DNA of 64,000 nucleotides, from assembly GCF_014640155.1 (NCBI RefSeq), contig NZ_BMGK01000007.1, forward strand, positions 62,001 through 126,000. Reading direction: 5' to 3'. Source of the DNA: Planktosalinus lacus (lineage in GTDB: Bacteria; Bacteroidota; Bacteroidia; Flavobacteriales; Flavobacteriaceae). Positions 39,315 through 49,954 of this stretch are shown here, in pieces. Position 1 is the first letter of the stretch; each line of letters begins with the position of its first letter. A program made the position numbers and the translations under genes. A model generated the notes under the pieces. The model searched no databases. It saw only the letters and a list, made by a program, of their open reading frames with translations, and was not told the origin of the DNA.

Positions 39315-39539
39315 ATGATTTATAAATGGAATTCGGCCGTGATGAATCGAATTGCAGCACCAAAAACATCCATTTACATGTTGGGTTGATTTTAATACAG
39401 TCTCTAAGGCTTCCTGTGAGGTTTTGTAGTTACCTATCAGTTTTCTGCTTTTTTCATCAGGTAAATAGAGGCAGTCATCTTTATGAATTTCATATTCAAA
39501 GTGTTGACTTAATTCTTTAGATAAATAAAAGTTTGGCAT
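39306..39539 (-). CDS. Small Cys/His-rich protein with NGCFWCC motif, 77 aa
   Basis: A short protein with a patterned layout: a YEIHKDDCLYLPDE segment near residues 16-29, a middle helix (SQEALETVLKSTQ) and the end VNGCFWCCNSIHHGR near 55-69. The order E-(V/I)-H-x(3)-C-x-x-L-P, then N/D-G-C-x-x-C-C, then a His pair recurs in small Bacteroidota proteins as I remember them. Three cysteines near the end plus one early cysteine and histidines suggest a zinc-binding or redox site. No signal peptide. It lies next to the Crp/Fnr gene but is separated from it by the stem-loop and terminator. Function unknown. Confidence 0.6.
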   Translation of the reverse strand: MPNFYLSKELSQHFEYEIHKDDCLYLPDEKSRKLIGNYKTSQEALETVLKSTQHVNGCFWCCNSIHHGRIPFINHKK

Positions 39540-39589
39540 ATCCTTAAAGTAATTAAAGACAAACCTAAAGAGAGGGGGTGAGGTATTTT

Positions 39590-39603
39590 TGAGGAATTCC
39601 TCA
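39590..39603. repeat. Palindrome TGAGGAATTCCTCA
   Basis: A perfect 14-bp inverted repeat, identical to the core of the element at 2696-2711, located 51 bases upstream of the minus-strand gene starting at 39539. A half copy of the REP-like hairpin (39570-39584) is beside it. Confidence 0.5.
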
Positions 39604-39637
39604 TTTACTCAAAAAAAAGTAAAATTTTTATGAACTA

Positions 39638-40093
39638 TTATGTTTTCATTTGACTTTCATAGAGTTCTATCCATTGTTGAGGAGTTATTTTTTTCAACAA
39701 TTTTTCAAGGAGATTAAAAGGAATTGCATCCGGTTTTTTAAAACGCACACAACTTTTTCCCATATCAAGCTTGTATTTGGAATGTTTTGGATATTCAGTA
39801 ACAAACCAGTCGTGAAGTTTGGGGTTTGTGTACAATCCGTAATGGTATAGTGCGATATAGTTTTTTTGAGAAGCAATTGAAATAAAAGGAAGAGGTTGTT
39901 TTGGATCACAATGATAACCGTCAGGATATAATGAATGTGGCACCACATAACTTATCATTCCATAACTCATGGTCTCTTCAAAACCCTTTGGAAGGTTATT
40001 TAATATAGTTTGTCTTAGTCTGGTAAATGCCTCTTTCCGTTCTTCAGGAAGTTCAGAGATGTATGCTTCGGGTGAAGTTGCTTTAGATTGCAT
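39638..40093 (-). CDS. DUF1801 domain protein
   Basis: A 151-residue protein of the DUF1801 type. The start TSPEAYISELPEERKEAFTRLRQTI and the segment EETMSYGMISYVVPHSLYPDGYHCDP are characteristic, as are ISIASQKNYIALYHYG and the late GKSCVRFKKPDAIP. The family adopts a compact alpha/beta fold and its role is not well established; some members occur near stress or iron-homeostasis genes. No signal peptide. It is a single minus-strand gene between the small Cys-rich protein and the divergently oriented glycolytic operon. Confidence 0.85.
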   Translation of the reverse strand: MQSKATSPEAYISELPEERKEAFTRLRQTILNNLPKGFEETMSYGMISYVVPHSLYPDGYHCDPKQPLPFISIASQKNYIALYHYGLYTNPKLHDWFVTEYPKHSKYKLDMGKSCVRFKKPDAIPFNLLEKLLKKITPQQWIELYESQMKT

Positions 40094-40188
40094 AAACTTT
40101 TATTAAAACACTAAAATAAAAAAAAAACAGAGTTTTAATACCTTATTAATTTAATTTATAAAGTTGAGTGACAGGAATTTTATTAACC

Positions 40189-40217
40189 GAAAACGTTAGA
40201 GATTGCATAACTTTTTG
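40189..40217 (+). promoter_or_regulatory. Candidate promoter and LacI-type operator of the pfkA operon
   Basis: CGAAAACGTTAG (40189-40200) contains the palindromic AACGTT core typical of LacI-family sites. Ten bases on is TAACTTTTTG (40208-40217), a near match to a -7 box with one extra T. A bound repressor would cover the promoter. A similar CTnnAACGTTTT sequence lies upstream of susC near 58238. Both are short, so this is tentative. Confidence 0.3.
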
Positions 40218-40249
40218 CAGGAATCAGTTAATTGCTTTAGCTTTACATA

Positions 40250-42245
<1,996 letters not shown>

Positions 42246-42248
42246 TCA

Positions 42249-43106
42249 ATGACATTAATCGCAGATGGCGGCTCTACAAAATGTGACTGGGTACTTCTGG
42301 ACCAAAAAGGCAATCTTGTTTTAAAAACACGCACACCGGGGCTCAATCCTGCTGTGGTTCCTGAGCAAGAATTACTCTTTCGCATCAAAAACAATCCTGA
42401 ATTGGCAGCAATTTTTAATCAGGTTGGCTTTGTAGATTTCTATGGAGCAGGATGTGGCACCATAACTCCCAAAAATTTGCTTAGCCGGGTTTTAAAACAA
42501 CTTTTTGTAAATGCAAAAGTAACTGTTGAAGAAGATATGGTGGCTGCAGCACTTGCAGTAACAGATCAACCCGGAATTGTCTGTATTTTTGGCACCGGTT
42601 CCAACAGCTGTTATTTTGACGGGAAGAAAGCCAAAACACATGTCGAGTCTTTAGGGTTTATTTTGATGGATGAGGCCAGTGGCAACTATTTTGGAAAAAG
42701 GCTTATCAGGGATTATTTTTATAAAAAAATGCCCTCAAAACTTGCCGTTGATTTTGAAAAACGCTTTGACCTGGATCCCGATACAATTAAAATAAATCTT
42801 TATCAAAAACCGAATCCCAATACCTATCTAGCATCCTTCGCCGAATTTATATTTACCCATGAAGAAGAAAACGCTTATTTTTATAACCTAATCAGTGAAG
42901 GGGTTCTTAAGTTTATTGAATACAAAATACTTTGTTATAAAGAGGCACAACAGGTTCCCATACATTTTATAGGTTCCATTGCACATTTCTCTAAAGACAT
43001 CATTCAGGATTGTCTTAACAGGTATCACCTTGAACTTGGAAATATTGTAAGAAGACCCATAGATGGCTTGATTGAGTATTACAGAAAAAACAAACTGAAT
43101 GCATGA
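42249..43106 (+). CDS. BadF/BadG-type sugar kinase (N-acetylglucosamine kinase-like)
   Basis: A 285-residue member of the ASKHA superfamily. The phosphate-1 motif LIADGGSTKCDWVLLD is at the N-terminus, DFYGAGCGT lies near 63, and the second phosphate motif VCIFGTGSNSCYFDG is near 115-129. The conserved SLGFILMDEASGNYFGKRLI follows, as in bacterial N-acetylglucosamine kinases of this group. The adenosine-site motif HFIGSIAHFSKD is near 240. It would phosphorylate a hexosamine or hexose. Placed between gap and pgi (overlapping pgi by 4 bases), it may supply sugar phosphate to this operon; glucokinase-type activity on glucose from the nearby glucan locus is possible but unproven. Confidence 0.82.
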   Translation: MTLIADGGSTKCDWVLLDQKGNLVLKTRTPGLNPAVVPEQELLFRIKNNPELAAIFNQVGFVDFYGAGCGTITPKNLLSRVLKQLFVNAKVTVEEDMVAAALAVTDQPGIVCIFGTGSNSCYFDGKKAKTHVESLGFILMDEASGNYFGKRLIRDYFYKKMPSKLAVDFEKRFDLDPDTIKINLYQKPNPNTYLASFAEFIFTHEEENAYFYNLISEGVLKFIEYKILCYKEAQQVPIHFIGSIAHFSKDIIQDCLNRYHLELGNIVRRPIDGLIEYYRKNKLNA

Positions 43107-44668
43107 GTTTACCTAAAGTAAATCCGGTGACTACAAATGCCTGGACAGCATTAAACAAGCATTTTGCTGAAATTAAAGACAGCAAGATGCAACAGTTTTT
43201 TTCGGAAGATTCAAGGCGCGCTCAGAAATATTCAATCTCTTGGGAAGACTTTTATTTTGACTATTCTAAAAACCGAATAACCGATAAAACACTGGAGTTG
43301 CTCCTTCAGCTTGCCGAAGAAGTCAAGCTTGGCGATGCGATTGAAGCTCAATTTTCAGGAGAACAAATTAATGAAACCGAAGGCCGTGCGGTGCTGCATA
43401 CCGCCTTGAGAGATTTTAAAAATTTACCAAACGAAGTAAGCACAACGCTTCAAAAAATGAAGCAGTTTTCTGAATCGGTTATTTCCGGCAAGTTGAAAGG
43501 ACATACAGGAAAAGCTTTTACCGATGTTGTCAACATTGGCATCGGCGGAAGTGATTTGGGACCTGATATGGTTACAGAAGCACTTGCTTACTATAAAAAT
43601 CACCTCAATGTGCATTTTATGTCCAATGTTGATGGCGATCATGTTCAGGAAACACTCAAGAAACTTGATAGAGAAACCACTCTGTTTATTGTGGTTTCCA
43701 AGTCATTTACCACTCAGGAAACCCTGACCAATGCAGAAACAGTTAGGAATTGGTTTTTGAAAACTGTAGATAAGGAAGCCGTTTCTAAACATTTTGTCGC
43801 AGTTTCAACCAATTTGGGTGCTATTGAAAAATTTGGAATCCACCGGGATCATATATTCCCGATGTGGGATTGGGTGGGCGGTCGCTTTTCACTTTGGGGC
43901 ACAGTGGGGCTCTCCATTTGTTTCGCTGTGGGCTATGCCAATTTTGAAAAACTTTTAAAAGGAGCTTCCCAAATGGATATACATTTCAAGTCAGCTTCTT
44001 TTGATAAAAATATACCGGTAATACTGGCGTTGCTCTCGGTGTGGTACAATAATTTTTTCAAGTCAGAAACCGAAGCTGTTGTTCCTTATTCTCAATATCT
44101 ATCAAAACTGATTCCTTATCTGCAGCAAGCCGTGATGGAAAGTAACGGAAAGCAAGTGGACAGAAACGGTCATCCCGTAACGTATGAAACCGGAACGATT
44201 GTTTGGGGAAGCACCGGCACCAATGCCCAGCACGCATTTTTTCAGTTGTTGCATCAGGGCACTAAATTGATTCCGGTTGATTTTATCGCTTTCGCAAAAG
44301 CACTGCACAAGCAAGACCAACATCAGGAAATACTTTTAGCCAACTGTTTTGCACAATCTGAAGCGTTTTTAAATGGCACAGTTGGTGAGGAAATTGAAAA
44401 CCCCTATCGTTTTTTTGACGGAAACCGTCCTTCAAATACTATTTTGATAAAACAACTCACCCCAGAAAACCTGGGAGCTTTGATTGCCCTTTATGAACAC
44501 AAGCTTTTTGTGCAAGGGGTTATCTGGAATATTTTTAGTTTTGACCAGTGGGGTGTTGAACTTGGTAAAAAACTTGCTACAGGCACACTGGACTATCTAA
44601 GGGATACAAGTAGCCAAGAGCAACACCCTTCAACATTGGCGATGATTAATTTTTCAAAAAAAGGTTAA
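43103..44668 (+). CDS. pgi: Glucose-6-phosphate isomerase
   Basis: A 521-residue isomerase converting glucose 6-phosphate and fructose 6-phosphate. Motifs: VVNIGIGGSDLGPDMVTEAL near 148-167, VVSKSFTTQETLTNAE near 203-218, WDWVGGRFSLWGTVGL near 255-270 and WGSTGTNAQHAFFQLLHQGTKLIPVDFI near 372-399, which holds catalytic Glu/His region residues. The late GVIWNIFSFDQWGVELGKKLA is standard. The start overlaps the kinase stop by 4 bases (ATGA). The stop codon interlocks with that of the convergent LacI-family gene (44665-44668), leaving no space for a terminator between them. Confidence 0.96.
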   Translation: MSLPKVNPVTTNAWTALNKHFAEIKDSKMQQFFSEDSRRAQKYSISWEDFYFDYSKNRITDKTLELLLQLAEEVKLGDAIEAQFSGEQINETEGRAVLHTALRDFKNLPNEVSTTLQKMKQFSESVISGKLKGHTGKAFTDVVNIGIGGSDLGPDMVTEALAYYKNHLNVHFMSNVDGDHVQETLKKLDRETTLFIVVSKSFTTQETLTNAETVRNWFLKTVDKEAVSKHFVAVSTNLGAIEKFGIHRDHIFPMWDWVGGRFSLWGTVGLSICFAVGYANFEKLLKGASQMDIHFKSASFDKNIPVILALLSVWYNNFFKSETEAVVPYSQYLSKLIPYLQQAVMESNGKQVDRNGHPVTYETGTIVWGSTGTNAQHAFFQLLHQGTKLIPVDFIAFAKALHKQDQHQEILLANCFAQSEAFLNGTVGEEIENPYRFFDGNRPSNTILIKQLTPENLGALIALYEHKLFVQGVIWNIFSFDQWGVELGKKLATGTLDYLRDTSSQEQHPSTLAMINFSKKG

Positions 44669-45651
44669 ATTATACTCGCCGGAATTTTAATGTGTGTGAA
44701 TGCTTTGTTTTTGTTAGTGTTCTGTATTCTATTGATAAGTAACTCTGCAGCTTTTTGTCCTATCAGTTCAGCATTTTGATCAATATAACTTAGTTGTGGA
44801 AAGGTTAAGAGAGACTGGTTAGCATTAGAAAACCCAATCACTTTGATTTTTTTTGCTTTGATGGGTTTTAGAGCAAGTAGAAAATTTTGAACAATTATTC
44901 CTGAAGTATTATCTGCTGCTATTACCGCATCAAATTCGTTTGATAGAATCCATTCCTTTATTTGATTATGCATTACTGCATTAGTTTCTAATGAAAGTTC
45001 GAGATTCTTATTGTTGGATATTTTAGCTTCTTTTAATGCTTTTTGATACCCTTGTTTACGTTCTTTGCCAATTTCGAGATGTTCAATTGTACTTAAAAAG
45101 GCAATAGATTTTCTACCATTTTTGATTAGATTTTTGGTTGTTTTGTAAGTGATATTTTCATCATCAACACTCACTTTATCACAACTTATATGATGGGTAA
45201 GCCGATCAAATAAAACGAGTTCATTTGATGGTATATTTTTGATAATGTGGGTATAGTCCTGGTTAATTTGTGTTTGAGAAGCCAGAGAAATTAAAAACCC
45301 GTCCACACTTCCGCTCTTGAGCAGTTTAATTTTTTCAGCTTCTTTTGAGGTAAGATCATTACTGATGCAAACCAGTGTATCATACCCTTTTAAAGAACAG
45401 TATTTTTCAATTCCAAACAAGACTTCGGCAAAAAAAGGATTAAGTATATCTGGTATAATAACACCTATGGTTTTTGACTTTTTATTCCGCAGAGCAGCGC
45501 CCATTTTATTGGGCTGATAGTTTAAAGCGAGAGCTAATTCTTTAACACGTTTTTTTGTATGGGCAGAAATATCATCAGCATTATTTAACGCTTTTGATAC
45601 AGTTGATATAGAAACGCCAAGTAGCTTGGATAATTCTTTTAAAGAGCTCAT
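44665..45651 (-). CDS. LacI-family transcriptional regulator
   Basis: A 328-residue regulator; the start is set at 45651 (MSSLKELSKLLGVS), which gives the usual N-terminal HTH. The HTH and hinge are LKELSKLLGVSISTVSKALNN (4-24), DDISAHTKKRVKELALALNYQPN and the KMGAALRNKKSKTIGVIIPDI transition. A periplasmic-binding-like effector domain follows (NPFFAEVLFGIEKYC, GFLISLASQT, FDAVIAADNTSGI). The effector is likely a sugar. It lies between the pgi operon, with which it converges, and the glucan locus, so it could control either. AACGTT-containing sequences before pfkA and susC are candidate targets. Confidence 0.92.
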   Translation of the reverse strand: MSSLKELSKLLGVSISTVSKALNNADDISAHTKKRVKELALALNYQPNKMGAALRNKKSKTIGVIIPDILNPFFAEVLFGIEKYCSLKGYDTLVCISNDLTSKEAEKIKLLKSGSVDGFLISLASQTQINQDYTHIIKNIPSNELVLFDRLTHHISCDKVSVDDENITYKTTKNLIKNGRKSIAFLSTIEHLEIGKERKQGYQKALKEAKISNNKNLELSLETNAVMHNQIKEWILSNEFDAVIAADNTSGIIVQNFLLALKPIKAKKIKVIGFSNANQSLLTFPQLSYIDQNAELIGQKAAELLINRIQNTNKNKAFTHIKIPASII

Positions 45652-45674
45652 TATATTTAAAACTAACATGGATT

Positions 45675-45710
45675 AAAAACCGACCCCATTTATTGTGTTG
45701 AGGTCGGTTT
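45675..45710 (-). terminator. Terminator of the glucan-utilization operon
   Basis: AAACCGACC (45677-45685) pairs with GGTCGGTTT (45702-45710), a perfect 9-bp stem. Plus-strand 45675-45679 is AAAAA, so the minus-strand transcript ends in a U-run. It lies 106 bases past the last T9SS gene of the locus. Confidence 0.75.
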
Positions 45711-45815
45711 AATCACCATTCGTGGATTAATTAAACTTAACTTAATTATGAAATTTTCAGGCTAATTCATTAAATATAAAAAACTAAATATGCGTTTTGT
45801 TTTTCTTCTAAACGG

Positions 45816-46637
45816 CTATTGTTTAATCAACTTTAAAGTTTTTGCTGATTTTTCTGTTACTACAGTAGCAAAATAAATTCCTGTTTTTAGCATAGAAGCA
45901 TCCAGGGTCAAATTCTGCTGGTTAACGTGATCAATAAACGCCACCAACTTACCATTTACATCAAACAGACTCACTGAAGTAATTTCTGTGTTTTTGTTTA
46001 AAATTGTCCAGTTTTCAGAGGCAGGGTTTGGATAAATAACAAGATTGTTTAAAAACTCATTGTTTAAAACTGATAGCACTTCGTCGCCAAAAGTTATATT
46101 GTCAAAGTAAACAACATTGTCCTGAGTTCTTCCGCTTAGGTCAAAATCAGGGAATATTACAATTTGATTTAAAACTCCATTGCCCGATGGCGGATTGGTG
46201 AAGCTTGAAAAATCAAAGGTGATATTTTCCCATTCATTTATCACTGTATTAGGGACTTTGATCTCTCCCTGAGACCAAAAAGTGGATGAGACCAGTTTTA
46301 TACCTACATCACTTATTACATCTTTCCAAACCATAATGCTTATGGTTGAATTTGTTTGGTCAAGTACAAACTCTCCAAGATCTGCTCCTTGAGCTGATTC
46401 ACATCCTGCCCAAGGTTGACCGCTTTCTAAAGCGGTAAATTTTGCTACTGTTTGAGAAGTATTAATGCCTGTTGGGTCTGGATTTGAAATAATTTCCAGA
46501 TCCGGGTTGGTATCATTCTCAAAAACTGTCCAGGTCCAGTTTGCACCATTTCCTTCTGATTCAAAGTCTATGGGTGCATTTTGACTAAACCCAAAAAGAA
46601 GATTCATTAAGCATATAAGTAAAGTAACTTTTTTCAT
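45816..46637 (-). CDS. T9SS-secreted protein with one glycan-binding-like module
   Basis: A 273-residue secreted protein. A signal peptide (MKKVTLLICLMNLLFGFSQ) precedes a single module of about 165 residues opening PIDFESEGNGANWTW and containing NPDPTGINTSQTVAKF, QPWAGCES, WENITFDFSSF and VVYFDNITFG. The same pattern occurs three times in the lipoprotein at 51577-53604. The C-terminal 75 residues are a T9SS sorting domain (VIYPNPASENW, LFDVNGK, GIYFATVVT, LIKQ). It would be exported to the surface or medium and bind the same glucan. It is the last gene of the operon, ahead of a terminator, and it has no catalytic motif that I recognise. Confidence 0.82.
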   Translation of the reverse strand: MKKVTLLICLMNLLFGFSQNAPIDFESEGNGANWTWTVFENDTNPDLEIISNPDPTGINTSQTVAKFTALESGQPWAGCESAQGADLGEFVLDQTNSTISIMVWKDVISDVGIKLVSSTFWSQGEIKVPNTVINEWENITFDFSSFTNPPSGNGVLNQIVIFPDFDLSGRTQDNVVYFDNITFGDEVLSVLNNEFLNNLVIYPNPASENWTILNKNTEITSVSLFDVNGKLVAFIDHVNQQNLTLDASMLKTGIYFATVVTEKSAKTLKLIKQ

Positions 46638-46733
46638 CTTTCATTTGGTTTAAGTTAAAAAACAACTATTCACGCCCTTGATAACTATTTAAAACAATAA
46701 CAACTTGCTTGTTAAGAAGGAAATAAATGGTTT

Positions 46734-47594
46734 TTATTTCTTTATTAGCTTAATCGTATTTGTATTTCTCTGAGAAATAATGTTTGCAAAATAGATTCCG
46801 GCTTTTAAGTTTGACGCGTCAATTGTCAAGTCTTGACTAGCGTTATTTTCAAAAGCTGATATTAATTTACCATTTATATCATAGAGATTTAATGTAAAAG
46901 AAGACAGGCTTTTGTTGCTGATTGTCCAACTTTCATAGGCAGGGTTTGGAAATGCTACTATTGAAAACAAACCAAAGTCTGAAGTTGATAGGTTTATTGG
47001 CCCTACAACAACATTTCCTAAAGTGGATTCGTCATCAGGATTTGCATTCAATCCTGTCACCGCAAAGCCATATTGAAGAGTAGTGTCTTCAGCCTCAACG
47101 TTTGAGTATGTAAGTGAAAAATCACCTGCTTCAGTTAACACTACTGACTCTTCTTTGAGTACTGAAAAATCTGCATTAAAAACTTTAATAAACGCTTTTA
47201 CTACATAATCAGTGTCAAGAGTAAAGTCTTCAACGGTACCTTCAAATGTAACTTCCTGACCTATTAAATCTGTAGTGTTTTCTACAAAGGTATTTCCCTC
47301 AAAAACTTTATTTCCAAGACCGGTGCTTTGATCCACCCAGAACGGGTCATTTGGATTGTCTCCATAGGTATTGAAGTTTGGAAATAATGTCACTGTATTT
47401 GAACCCGGGTCAACTACAGTTTTAATGTCTGCTACTCCCCAAGGAGATCCAAAAACAAATCCACCACCATTTGCAGGTGTTTCAAATACATTTGCATATC
47501 CAATGTGTTCTGCAGAGCCATCTACAGTAACTGTCGTTTGCGCAGCCATAAAGGCAAAAGCAAATAAGAAACTAAATAAAGTAATCTTTTTCAT
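46734..47594 (-). CDS. T9SS-secreted protein of the glucan locus
   Basis: A 286-residue secreted protein with signal peptide MKKITLFSFLFAFAFMAAQ. The mature part (about 190 residues) is beta-rich: GYANVFETP, GFVFGSPWGVADIKTV, VTLFPNFNTYGDNPNDPFW and YVVKAFIKVFNADFSV. It then ends in a T9SS C-terminal domain (VAFPNPAYESW, LYDINGK, GIYFANIIS, LIKK). I do not recognise the central fold; similar small T9SS proteins occur beside GH16/GH3 genes in marine flavobacterial laminarin loci, and a glucan-binding role is plausible. It lies between the GH3 gene (65-base gap) and the other T9SS gene (96-base gap), same strand. Confidence 0.75.
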   Translation of the reverse strand: MKKITLFSFLFAFAFMAAQTTVTVDGSAEHIGYANVFETPANGGGFVFGSPWGVADIKTVVDPGSNTVTLFPNFNTYGDNPNDPFWVDQSTGLGNKVFEGNTFVENTTDLIGQEVTFEGTVEDFTLDTDYVVKAFIKVFNADFSVLKEESVVLTEAGDFSLTYSNVEAEDTTLQYGFAVTGLNANPDDESTLGNVVVGPINLSTSDFGLFSIVAFPNPAYESWTISNKSLSSFTLNLYDINGKLISAFENNASQDLTIDASNLKAGIYFANIISQRNTNTIKLIKK

Positions 47595-47659
47595 AAGTGT
47601 TGAATTTTAAAAATTAATATTGGGTAAAATAGTTTTATTAAAAAATGAGTTTTATTTCT

Positions 47660-49954
47660 CTAAATTTCGAATTGTTTCGAAAGTATCGCTTTAGAATTAC
47701 CTCCAACAAACACTTCAAAAGTACCCGGTTCAACAACCCAATTTCCTGAATTATCATAAAAACCAAGTTCTTGTTCTGTCAATAAAAACTGGAGTGTTCT
47801 GGTTTCACCCGGTTCCAGTTCGATTTGTTGAAAGCCTTTTAATGCTCTTACGGGTTTTACAACACTGGAATAAAGGTCTTTGATATAAAGTTGAGCAGTT
47901 TCTTTCCCGGAGGTGTTACCGGTGTTTTTAACAGTAATTAAAATCTCTACTACATTGTTTTCAGAAAATTTATTAGTTACTTCAAGCTGATCATATTCAA
48001 AGCTTGTGTAGCTTAAACCATACCCAAAAGGGTAAAGAGGATCGTTTGATTCATCAATATAATGAGACCAAAAAACTTGGTTTGGAGCCGGCTCAACCGG
48101 CCTTCCTGTGTTGTAATAGTTATAGTAAAGAGGAAGCTGACCTACATTCCTGGGAAATGTCATGGGCAATTTTCCACTTGGGTTATAGTCACCATAGAGA
48201 ACCTGTGCGAGGGCGTTTCCACTTTGAGTGCCTAAATGCCAACCAACTACAATTGAAGGAATATTTTCTGAGGCCCAGTTTATTGTTAATGGACGTCCAT
48301 TTTGCAAAACCAAAACTACATTTTTATTCACATTATAAACTTCTTCAAGGAGTTGTTGTTGTACTCCCGGAAGGTCTAAATTTGTCCTGCTTCGGCCTTC
48401 ACCACTTTGAAAACCATGCTCTCCCAAAACCATTACTATCACATCGGCATTTTTTGCTGTTTGAATGGCTTCTCCGAAACCTGAGGTATCAGAAGTATTT
48501 ATTTCCAGTTCTGTAGTAAATAATGGCTTGTTAAGTATTAAATCTGCACCTTTAGCATAGCTAATTTGATTGGTACTATTATACTTTTTAAATCCTTCAA
48601 GAACTGAAACAGCTGTTTCGTCATCGGCACCTATTCTCCAGCTTCCAAGAGGTGATGTTTTGTCTGCTGCCAGAGGACCTATAACAGCAATTTTTTGACC
48701 TGATTTTTGGAGCGGTAAGAGATTGTTTTCATTTTTAAGCAGTACGATTGATTTTTTGGCAATTTCCAAAACCTCATCATGAAAACTTTGCTTGCCGATG
48801 GTGGCCGTTTCCCTTTCTAAGTCACAATATTTATAGGGGTCGTCAAAAAGACCCAATTCAAATTTTACTCTTAATATTCTCCGAACAGCATCATCAATCA
48901 GGGCTTCATCTACCTCCCCATTTTTTACAAGTTCAGCAAGTTTAGTGACATATAAATAAGATTCCATGTCCATATCACTACCGGCAAGGATGGCAAGTTT
49001 TGCTGCCTCTTTACCATCTTTAGCAAATCCGTGAGGGATCATTTCAGTGATAGAACCCCAGTCTGAAACCACAAATCCATCAAACTCCCATTTTCCTTTT
49101 AGAATATCTCTTTGTAAAAAGGCATCGCCTGTAGAAGGAATACCATTTAAAATGTTAAACCCATTCATAAACGTTTTTACGTCGGACTCTAAAGCTGCCT
49201 TGAAGGGTGGCAACACAGTGTTATAAAGAGTTGAAGTTCCCAGGTCTGCGGTATTGTAGTCTCTGCCTGCCTCTGCAAAACCATACGCTGCAAAATGTTT
49301 GGCACAAGCAGCCAGTGTTTTTTCTGAAGTTAAATCTACTCCTTGAAATCCTTCTACTCTCGCTTTAGCTATCAAACTTCCTAAATAAGGATCTTCACCT
49401 GCACCTTCCATAACTCTTCCCCACCGTGCATCTCTTGAAATGTCAACCATAGGAGCGAAGGTCCAGTTAATACCTGCTGCTGAAGCTTCTTCTGCTGCAA
49501 TTTGAGCAGATTTTTTAATAGCTTCCAAATCCCAGCTGGCTGCTTCAGCCAAAGGTATGGGGCTTATGGTCTTGAAGCCATGAATCACATCAAACCCAAA
49601 CAAGAGAGGGATGCCTAATCGTGTTTCTTCAACAGCTATTTTTTGGACTGCTCTCACATTTTCAACACCATGAACATTTAACATTGCCCCTACGAGCCCT
49701 TTTCTTATATTCTCATATTTAACAGCTTCAAAACCATTTTGTGGAGTGGGTCCGGTAAAGTCCATAAAGCCGTTGTATTGATTCATTTGACCAATCTTTT
49801 CGTCCAGGGTCATTTCCTTGATTAGCTCCTCAACTTTAATATCAATTTCATCAACAAGTTCATTGTTACCTGAATTTTTTGTAGAATTACAGCCAAGCGT
49901 AATGAAACTAATCGATATTAGTAAAATGTAAGAGTTTAATTTTTTCATTCTCAT
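47660..49954 (-). CDS. GH3 beta-glucosidase lipoprotein
   Basis: A 764-residue glycoside hydrolase family 3 enzyme, likely releasing glucose from beta-glucan oligosaccharides. The signal ends in the lipobox TLGC (Cys22), so it is membrane-anchored. The nucleophile is Asp298 in GFVVSDWGS. Substrate-binding motifs are KHFAAYG near 219 and NWTFAPMVDISRDARWGR near 163. The acid/base is expected in VLGEHGFQSGEGRSR of the second domain, and a fibronectin III-like domain ends the protein (YTSFEYDQL, SGKETAQLYI). The chosen start at 49954 overlaps the GH16 stop by one base (TAATG); a second ATG at 49948 is also possible. Confidence 0.92.
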   Translation of the reverse strand: MRMKKLNSYILLISISFITLGCNSTKNSGNNELVDEIDIKVEELIKEMTLDEKIGQMNQYNGFMDFTGPTPQNGFEAVKYENIRKGLVGAMLNVHGVENVRAVQKIAVEETRLGIPLLFGFDVIHGFKTISPIPLAEAASWDLEAIKKSAQIAAEEASAAGINWTFAPMVDISRDARWGRVMEGAGEDPYLGSLIAKARVEGFQGVDLTSEKTLAACAKHFAAYGFAEAGRDYNTADLGTSTLYNTVLPPFKAALESDVKTFMNGFNILNGIPSTGDAFLQRDILKGKWEFDGFVVSDWGSITEMIPHGFAKDGKEAAKLAILAGSDMDMESYLYVTKLAELVKNGEVDEALIDDAVRRILRVKFELGLFDDPYKYCDLERETATIGKQSFHDEVLEIAKKSIVLLKNENNLLPLQKSGQKIAVIGPLAADKTSPLGSWRIGADDETAVSVLEGFKKYNSTNQISYAKGADLILNKPLFTTELEINTSDTSGFGEAIQTAKNADVIVMVLGEHGFQSGEGRSRTNLDLPGVQQQLLEEVYNVNKNVVLVLQNGRPLTINWASENIPSIVVGWHLGTQSGNALAQVLYGDYNPSGKLPMTFPRNVGQLPLYYNYYNTGRPVEPAPNQVFWSHYIDESNDPLYPFGYGLSYTSFEYDQLEVTNKFSENNVVEILITVKNTGNTSGKETAQLYIKDLYSSVVKPVRALKGFQQIELEPGETRTLQFLLTEQELGFYDNSGNWVVEPGTFEVFVGGNSKAILSKQFEI

